This document shows, in pieces, positions 58,704 through 64,000 of a stretch of DNA of 64,000 bases. Position numbers and translations under genes: made by a program. Under the pieces are notes generated by a model that made no database searches, was not told where the DNA came from, and saw only the letters and a program-made list of their open reading frames with translations. The stretch is taken from assembly GCF_007197775.1 (NCBI RefSeq), contig NZ_CP041638.1, forward strand, positions 558,001 through 622,000, written 5' to 3'. The stretch comes from Thalassotalea sp. PS06. GTDB taxonomy: Bacteria > Pseudomonadota > Gammaproteobacteria > Enterobacterales > Alteromonadaceae. The first letter of the stretch is position 1; each line of letters begins with the position of its first letter.

Positions 58704-61391
58704 ATGTTTGTAAAAATGATGACAAAGTTGTTTGGTAGTCGAAATGACCGACTAATCAAACAAATGGGAAAAGACGTAAAGAAAATTAATGCCCTCGAAG
58801 AAGGGTTGCAAGCGCTTTCGGACGAAGAATTAAAAGCGAAAACTGCCGAATTCAAGCAGCGTATTGAAGATGGTGAAACTCTGCAGAGTTTAATTGTTGA
58901 AGCGTTTGCCGTAGTTCGTGAAGCCTCGGTTCGTGTCTTTGGTATGCGTCATTTTGATGTGCAAATGATTGGTGGTACGGTTCTGCATCAAGGTAAAATT
59001 GCGGAAATGCGTACCGGTGAAGGTAAAACCCTCACTGCAACCTTGCCCGCTTACCTTAATGCCTTAACAGGCAAAGGTGTTCACGTTATTACCGTTAACG
59101 ATTATCTGGCGAGACGCGATGCAGATTGGTCCCGTCCGTTATTTGAATTCCTGGGGCTGACGGTAGGATGTAATATTCCAAATATTTCTCAGCAGGAAAA
59201 ACAAAACGCCTATGCGGCAGATATCACATACGGTACCAATAACGAGTTTGGTTTCGATTATCTGCGCGACAATATGGCGTTTTCTACTGCACAACGTGTG
59301 CAGCGCCCGCTGCATTACGCGATCATCGATGAAGTTGATTCAATCCTGATTGATGAAGCCAGAACGCCGTTGGTTATTTCTGGTCAGGCTGAGGACAGCT
59401 CTGAGCTGTACAAAATGATTGATGCTGTTGTACCTGAGCTCGAAGTCCAGGAAGAGGAAGACAAGGAATTTGAAGAAAGTACCGGCGATTACACCATTGA
59501 TGAAAAGGCTAAACAGGTTTATTTAACCGAGCGAGGTCAGGTTCGTGTCGAAGAAATTCTTCAGCAACGTGGTTTGTTGCAAGAATCCGAATCTTTATAC
59601 GCAGCAAGCTCGATTGCTCTATTACACCATGTAATGGCAGCATTACGTGCACATAAGCTTTTCCAAAAGGATGTCGATTACATCGTAAAAGAAGGTGAAA
59701 TCGTTATCGTTGACGAACATACTGGTCGTACGATGGAAGGACGTCGCTGGTCAGAAGGTTTACACCAGGCGGTTGAAGCTAAAGAGGGTGTGAATATTCA
59801 AAATGAAAACCAGACGTTAGCATCGATTACGTTCCAAAATTATTTCCGCTTATACCAAAAGCTATCCGGTATGACTGGTACTGCAGATACCGAAGCGTTT
59901 GAATTCAATCACATTTACGGTCTTGAAACCGTTGTGATCCCAACCAATCGTCCAATGATCCGTGATGATATGGCCGATTTGATCTATCTGACCACCGAAG
60001 AAAAGTTTGAAGCGATTCTTGCCGATATTAAAGATTGTGTTGAGCGAGGCCAGCCAGTACTTGTTGGTACCATCAGTATTGAAACATCAGAGATGTTGTC
60101 TAAGTTCCTCCGCAAAGAGAAAATTAAGCATAAAGTTCTGAATGCTAAGTTCCATGCTGAGGAAGCCGAAATTGTTGCGCAGGCTGGTAAAATTGGCGCT
60201 GTCACAATTGCCACTAACATGGCAGGCCGTGGTACCGATATCGTATTAGGTGGTAACTTATCATCGGAGTTGGCGAAAATCGACGGTGCTGATCAAGCTC
60301 AAATTGCCAAAGTGAGCGAACAGTGGCAAGAAGAGCATAACAAAGTGCTTGAGCTGGGCGGATTGCATATTGTCGCCACTGAACGTCATGAATCCCGCCG
60401 GATAGATAACCAATTACGTGGTCGTTCTGGTCGTCAGGGTGATCCGGGTTCAACCCGCTTTTATCTCTCTATGGAAGATGGCCTGATGCGTATCTTTGCA
60501 TCAGAGCGTATTGCTAATATGATGCGTAAACTTGGCATGGAGCACGGAGAAGCGATCGAACATCCGTGGGTTACCCGCAGTATTGAGAATGCTCAGCGTA
60601 AGGTTGAACAACGTAACTTTGACATTCGTAAACAATTGCTAGAATACGATGATGTTGCCAATGATCAGCGTAAAGTCATTTACGAGCAACGTAATGAATT
60701 ACTAGAAGATGGCGATATCGGTGAGACCATTAAAGTGGTTCGTGAGGATGTGTTAGATGGCATGATTTCTCAGCATATCCCTCCTCAGTCTTTGGAAGAA
60801 ATGTGGGATATCCAAGGATTAGAAGAGCAATTACGTGGCGAACTGACTATCGACCTGCCGATTGCAAAATGGCTTGAAGAAGACGAAAAACTTCATGAGG
60901 AATCCCTACGACAAAAGATCATAGATAGCGTTGAACAGGCGTATCTTGAAAAAGAAGCTCAAGTAGGCCCTGATGCGCTGCGTCAAATTGAAAAAGCCAT
61001 CATGCTACAGAGTCTCGATTCACATTGGAAAGAGCACTTGGCTGCGATGGATCATTTACGTCAGGGTATTCACTTACGTGGATATGCTCAAAAGAACCCT
61101 AAGCAAGAATACAAAAAAGAGTCGTTTGCATTATTCTCCGATATGCTGGAGAACCTCAAATACGACGTCGTAAGTATTCTTTCTAAAGTTCGTATTCAGC
61201 AGCAATCTGATGTCGATGCTCTGGAAGAACAGCGTCGTAAACAGGCTGAGGAAATGCAACAAAAGCTTCAGCATGAAGCGGCAACAGGGCCGTTGGTTTC
61301 TGAAGCGCCTGCGCAACGTGTAGGCCGTAACGACCCTTGCCCATGTGGTTCCGGCAAGAAATATAAACAGTGTCACGGTAAGTTAAGTTAA
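58704..61391 (+). CDS. secA: SecA, preprotein translocase ATPase
   Basis: Motor of the Sec export pathway. The 895 residues match E. coli (901). Parts visible: N-terminal [16 protein letters not shown], Walker A MRTGEGKT (about 102-109), [17 protein letters not shown] (Walker B/DEVD), the preprotein crosslinking domain, [20 protein letters not shown] motif (seen as [15 protein letters not shown]), the two-helix finger region and the C-terminal zinc-binding [14 protein letters not shown], which binds SecB. No secM-like arrest peptide precedes it; an 86-bp gap follows the M23 gene. Confidence 0.98.
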   Translation: MFVKMMTKLFGSRNDRLIKQMGKDVKKINALEEGLQALSDEELKAKTAEFKQRIEDGETLQSLIVEAFAVVREASVRVFGMRHFDVQMIGGTVLHQGKIAEMRTGEGKTLTATLPAYLNALTGKGVHVITVNDYLARRDADWSRPLFEFLGLTVGCNIPNISQQEKQNAYAADITYGTNNEFGFDYLRDNMAFSTAQRVQRPLHYAIIDEVDSILIDEARTPLVISGQAEDSSELYKMIDAVVPELEVQEEEDKEFEESTGDYTIDEKAKQVYLTERGQVRVEEILQQRGLLQESESLYAASSIALLHHVMAALRAHKLFQKDVDYIVKEGEIVIVDEHTGRTMEGRRWSEGLHQAVEAKEGVNIQNENQTLASITFQNYFRLYQKLSGMTGTADTEAFEFNHIYGLETVVIPTNRPMIRDDMADLIYLTTEEKFEAILADIKDCVERGQPVLVGTISIETSEMLSKFLRKEKIKHKVLNAKFHAEEAEIVAQAGKIGAVTIATNMAGRGTDIVLGGNLSSELAKIDGADQAQIAKVSEQWQEEHNKVLELGGLHIVATERHESRRIDNQLRGRSGRQGDPGSTRFYLSMEDGLMRIFASERIANMMRKLGMEHGEAIEHPWVTRSIENAQRKVEQRNFDIRKQLLEYDDVANDQRKVIYEQRNELLEDGDIGETIKVVREDVLDGMISQHIPPQSLEEMWDIQGLEEQLRGELTIDLPIAKWLEEDEKLHEESLRQKIIDSVEQAYLEKEAQVGPDALRQIEKAIMLQSLDSHWKEHLAAMDHLRQGIHLRGYAQKNPKQEYKKESFALFSDMLENLKYDVVSILSKVRIQQQSDVDALEEQRRKQAEEMQQKLQHEAATGPLVSEAPAQRVGRNDPCPCGSGKKYKQCHGKLS

Positions 61392-61407
61392 GCTAAGCAT
61401 TTATTCG

Positions 61408-61436
61408 AAAGGCCGGAATTATCCGGCCTTTTCTTT
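61408..61436 (+). terminator. Intrinsic terminator after secA
   Basis: AAAGGCCGG / CCGGCCTT with a six-base loop followed by TTCTTT, 16 bp beyond the secA stop and 22 bp before the mutT ATG. Confidence 0.88.
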
Positions 61437-61457
61437 AAACGGGGTTTGGGTAAAGCA

Positions 61458-61859
61458 ATGGTAAATAGAGTGCATGTTGCGGTAGGTGTTATTTACCGTG
61501 ATCAGCAGGTGTTTCTGACTCGTCGCCATCATCATCAGCATCAAGGTGGCAAATGGGAATTTCCTGGGGGTAAGGTTGAGCAAGGAGAAACGGTACACCA
61601 GGCACTTCATCGCGAATTAATGGAAGAAGTGGCGATCGATGTTTTAGCAATGCAGCCACTAATAACAATTAACCATGATTACCATGACAAATCTGTTTGT
61701 CTTGAGGTTTTCATCGTTGACCAGTTTTCTTCAGAACCAGAATCCCAGGAGGGGATGGAACAAGGCTGGTTTAAGGTTAGCGAACTAAAAGATCTCGAAT
61801 TTCCCGAAGCTAATACTGCTATTGTTGACGAAGTACTTAAATTTGCAAGCAGATACTAG
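61458..61859 (+). CDS. mutT: MutT, 8-oxo-dGTP diphosphatase (Nudix)
   Basis: Sanitises oxidised guanine nucleotides. I use the ATG (MVNRVHVAVGVIYRD), giving 133 residues; a TTG 12 bases upstream is also in frame. The Nudix box is GGKVEQGETVHQALHRELMEEVAID (positions: G...E...REL.EE), with Ala in place of the final consensus Gly. WEFPGGKVE and the C-terminal region EFPEANTAIVDEVL agree with MutT. Location after secA matches E. coli secA-mutT. The intervening terminator suggests partial read-through or a separate promoter that I cannot see. Confidence 0.93.
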   Translation: MVNRVHVAVGVIYRDQQVFLTRRHHHQHQGGKWEFPGGKVEQGETVHQALHRELMEEVAIDVLAMQPLITINHDYHDKSVCLEVFIVDQFSSEPESQEGMEQGWFKVSELKDLEFPEANTAIVDEVLKFASRY

Positions 61860-61860
61860 C

Positions 61861-62343
61861 CTACTGATAGATCTTACCTTTGTGCTTTAACCATCCATCC
61901 ACATGTCTTTTGTGAGGGTCGTGGTGGGTCCAATGGATCACACCTCCTTTGGCATTCCATTCGTACTCACCATAAAACTCGACAACATCACCTGGCTTAA
62001 GATTGTTTATGCGAGGTGCTAAATCAATGTTATGGGCAACCAACAGCGTCTGGGTATCGGTTAATCGGATAATGAACCTTTGGTGTCTACTGCCTTTATT
62101 ATCATCGCTAAGTACTCTTTCTACCTTACCTTGCGCCTGAACCTGCAAGTCCCCTTGACGGTTTTGGAACGCTTGCTCAATTGCTTCAATGCCAGCCCCT
62201 CTGTTTGTTAATTCAACAGGTTGCTCTCTAGGAGTGTCGGGCTGATTAGTGGGGCTTGGTTGATTAATAACGTAAGCAACAATAAAAACAAGAATAACGC
62301 CGGTAATAACATTTTTACTGGATAGGTTTTTGTTTCGAGGCAT
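61861..62343 (-). CDS. DUF3465 family membrane-anchored protein
   Basis: A 160-residue protein with a basic N-terminus, one hydrophobic segment (about 12-27, VITGVILVFIVAYVINQ), a Pro-rich linker and a periplasmic domain (about 50-160) with the pattern GDVVEFYGEYEWNAKGGVIHWTHHDPHKRHVDGWL (in part: GGVIHWTHHDPHKRH). That His/Trp/Asp-rich motif marks the DUF3465 family, which resembles an OB-fold and has no established function. It converges on mutT with a one-base gap. Confidence 0.82.
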   Translation of the reverse strand: MPRNKNLSSKNVITGVILVFIVAYVINQPSPTNQPDTPREQPVELTNRGAGIEAIEQAFQNRQGDLQVQAQGKVERVLSDDNKGSRHQRFIIRLTDTQTLLVAHNIDLAPRINNLKPGDVVEFYGEYEWNAKGGVIHWTHHDPHKRHVDGWLKHKGKIYQ

Positions 62344-62399
62344 ATCAACTCACATCAGAGGTTAAAATATCGATAAATCTATAAGTGAAAAAATTCGAA

Positions 62400-62531
62400 C
62401 CATTAGTTTAGTTCTTCTTGTTTGTGAAAAACAGTTAGATTGTTTACTCTAACTTTGCTTTCGAAATCTCCCCAGATTTTTCAAAGTATCATTTGGTTTT
62501 TTATAGGGCATCTTTGATGCCCTTTTTTTTT
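62400..62531 (+). ncRNA. Candidate small RNA ending in a strong terminator
   Basis: Three hairpins in series on the plus strand: GTTAGA/TCTAAC (about 62430-62451), AAATCT/AGATTT (about 62464-62479) and the terminator AGGGCATC/GATGCCCT (62505-62523) followed by nine T. No plus-strand gene lies upstream within 640 bp except mutT, which is separated by the antisense DUF3465 gene. Start and promoter are not resolved, so the left end is a guess. Confidence 0.35.
62505..62531 (+). terminator. Strong intrinsic terminator without an obvious gene
   Basis: AGGGCATC-TTT-GATGCCCT followed by TTTTTTTT: a perfect 8-bp stem with an ideal T run. The reverse strand lacks a T run, so it acts on plus-strand transcripts only. 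Confidence 0.9.
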
Positions 62532-62815
62532 GCACACGGACGTGCTTATCCTCCCGAACCATGGATGGTAGCAAGGGAGGGTTTATACACGGACGTGCTT
62601 ATCCTCCCGTACCATGGATGGTAGCAAGGGAGGGTTTGCACAGGGATGTATTTATCCTCCCGTACCATGGATGGTAGCAAGGGAGGGTTTATACATGTAT
62701 TTAGTCGGGATATTGTCATCCATGATATCCCTACATTCAATACGTCCATGTATTTCGTCGGGATATTGCCATCCATGATATCCCGACATTCAATACGTCC
62801 ATGTATCTCTCTGAA
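62530..62815. repeat. CATCCATG-family array: three type 1 and two type 2 hairpins
   Basis: Starts at the T run of the preceding terminator. Three tandem units with 53-bp period carry CCTCCC/GGGAGG stems (62550, 62603, 62656) around a nested ACCATGGATGGT core. They are followed by two type 2 units with about 50-bp spacing: GGGATAT/ATATCCC (62707-62731) and GTCGGGATAT/ATATCCCGAC (62757-62787), both with an 11-nt loop TGYCATCCATG, and separated by ATACGTCCATGTAT. Order (type 1 then type 2) is the same as at 14314. Confidence 0.9.
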
Positions 62816-63082
62816 CGACCGGTGCTGGTTAACGCATTTCGGCATTTCCCCTAAAGGGATAGTGAAAAGCAGAGGTTACTATTTCAGCCTGGCCGGGCAG
62901 GCGAGTCGAAACTCATTCTTAACCTATGAATCTTACATTTGTTGCACGACTTTGGTGCGGCTTCTTGTTTTTGGTGCGATAAATACATCGGATGGGATGC
63001 AAAAGGGGGGATATCGGGCTATTTAAATTGGCGCAAGATTTGCTTTAACTTAATGGAATTCCAATAACATAAATGACTTATT
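62816..63082. other. LysR upstream region
   Basis: About 270 bp between the repeat array and the LysR gene. CCCCTAAAGGGG-like and GGCCGGGCAGGC stretches are visible, but no gene, no clear promoter and no recognisable LysR box (T-N11-A) that I would defend. Confidence 0.3.
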
Positions 63083-63964
63083 ATGGCCGTTCAAACTCCT
63101 ATTCGTGGACTCAGATCTTTTTGTATTGCCGCTAAATGCTTAAGCTTTAAGCATGCTGCCGGGCAACTTTTTCTCACACCCTCTGCAGTTAGCCATCAAA
63201 TTAAGCAGCTAGAAGACCAGCTTGGCACCGACCTGTTCAAACGACAGACTCGGTCCATTGAGTTAACTAATGCAGGTAAACAGTTTTATAAGGCCGTCCA
63301 GCCAATTATTACTGACTTAGAAACAACGATTTCAGATTTTACCAATAATCAGCAAAATAAAACGATTACGGTTAGCTTACCTGAGTTTTTTGCAAGCGAA
63401 TTGTTTGTACCAAAACTGAGTGAGTGGACAGATGTTAATCCCGATATCAATCTACAGCTAGAGACGGCTAAAGCCGGCGCAACTTCAGCTCGTGGCGACT
63501 TAAGCGTCGTTCTGGCCAATGGCAAACCTAATGGCAGTATCGTTACCGAACTTTTCCCTTTGCGATATGTGCCAGCTTGTAGTAAAAAACTTTACCGAAA
63601 ATTTGCTCAGGATGGATTTCAGGCTTTGCAGAAAATACCTCTGATATTGCACCAGTCTCGTCCATGGTCCTGGCATCAATGGGCAGAAAGGGCTGGGGTT
63701 ATTGATTTTGACCCTAAACAAATTATTCAGTTTGACAGTATGTTTGGTCTGGCGCGAGCTGCACAACAGGGAATGGGTATTGCGCTAGTGCCAATGCCTA
63801 TTAGCCAAAGCTGGTTTCAGGAGCAACACCTGGTCCGGTTGTTTGAGCAGGAATTAGTGACCAATGATAAATACTTCCTGCTGCAACATGAAAACATTGA
63901 AAACTCCAAGGAATTGGAAACCTTTGCTTTGTGGGTAAAGCAGGCATTCTCAGAATACAGATAA
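63083..63964 (+). CDS. LysR-family transcriptional regulator
   Basis: A 293-residue regulator with an N-terminal winged helix-turn-helix (about 8-67; LRSFCIAAKCLSFKHAAGQL and LTPSAVSHQIKQLEDQLGTDLFKR in parts), a linker helix and a periplasmic-binding-like effector domain (about 92-290). The sequence pattern is of the GcvA-like subgroup. The effector and target genes are unknown. No divergent partner gene is adjacent on the left; its targets may lie to the right of the window. Confidence 0.88.
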   Translation: MAVQTPIRGLRSFCIAAKCLSFKHAAGQLFLTPSAVSHQIKQLEDQLGTDLFKRQTRSIELTNAGKQFYKAVQPIITDLETTISDFTNNQQNKTITVSLPEFFASELFVPKLSEWTDVNPDINLQLETAKAGATSARGDLSVVLANGKPNGSIVTELFPLRYVPACSKKLYRKFAQDGFQALQKIPLILHQSRPWSWHQWAERAGVIDFDPKQIIQFDSMFGLARAAQQGMGIALVPMPISQSWFQEQHLVRLFEQELVTNDKYFLLQHENIENSKELETFALWVKQAFSEYR

Positions 63965-64000
63965 TTAACTAACCATATGGGCTGCTTTTCATCATGGCGG

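Noticed and set aside
62546..63026. Frames on both strands through the CATCCATG array
   Set aside because: They consist of translated repeat units and have no ribosome-binding site; the region is explained by hairpin repeats.

Overview
The window is a chromosomal segment of a gammaproteobacterium. Gene content and order (mlaFEDCB-ibaG-murA divergent from yrbG-kdsD-kdsC, rplM-rpsI-petABC-sspAB, the complete mra/dcw cluster, lpxC-dciA-M23 peptidase-secA-mutT) fit a marine Alteromonadales, probably Colwelliaceae (Thalassotalea or Colwellia type). The order-level call is fairly secure; the family-level call is inference from gene order and repeat style. Almost all protein-coding genes are housekeeping genes of the envelope, cell division, respiration and central metabolism.

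Layout: 1-2067 (minus) start of kdsC, kdsD and a YrbG-type antiporter; 2339-3100 an OmpK/Tsx-like outer-membrane protein; 3486-8147 the Mla retrograde phospholipid transport operon, ibaG and murA; 8226-10759 (minus) the periplasmic proteases DegS and DegQ; 10998-12687 divergent zapG and zapE, both linked to division; 12690-13300 a repeat-rich spacer; 13439-14263 rplM-rpsI; 14264-16306 an accessory-looking spacer with one unknown gene flanked by integron attC-like palindromes and a dense field of hairpin repeats; 16307-18917 cytochrome bc1 (petABC); 19059-20130 sspAB; 20194-23664 (minus) lpoA-yraN-diaA-dolP; 23932-25213 rsmI and the RNase P RNA; 25307-30379 (minus) a 1690-residue hybrid histidine kinase; 30478-30738 a MITE-like element; 30866-34535 (minus) tkt and pgi; 35186-38556 two sugar-porter MFS transporters; 39031-55921 the mra/dcw cluster from mraZ to ftsZ behind a classical promoter with MraZ boxes; 56122-61859 lpxC, dciA (minus), an M23 peptidase, secA and mutT; 61861-63964 a DUF3465 protein (minus), an orphan terminator, a repeat array and a LysR regulator.

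The genes work together in several blocks: outer-membrane asymmetry (Mla) and LPS core/lipid A supply (KdsD/KdsC, LpxC); peptidoglycan precursor synthesis from MurA through MurC-F, MraY, MurG and Ddl, feeding the FtsW/FtsI synthase and FtsQLAZ divisome, with LpoA, ZapE and ZapG as accessory factors; and envelope stress control (DegS, DegQ, DolP).

The most unusual content is not protein coding. Intergenic regions carry several families of short repeats in which hairpin stems change sequence in both arms while loops or linkers stay fixed. These are: a dispersed family built on a CAT-CC-ATG core at five loci, at three of them just downstream of an intrinsic terminator; an array of hairpins joined by GTAC-YCGRA linkers (15675-15850); a 51-bp tandem array after zapE; and a 261-bp element with 14-bp terminal inverted repeats.
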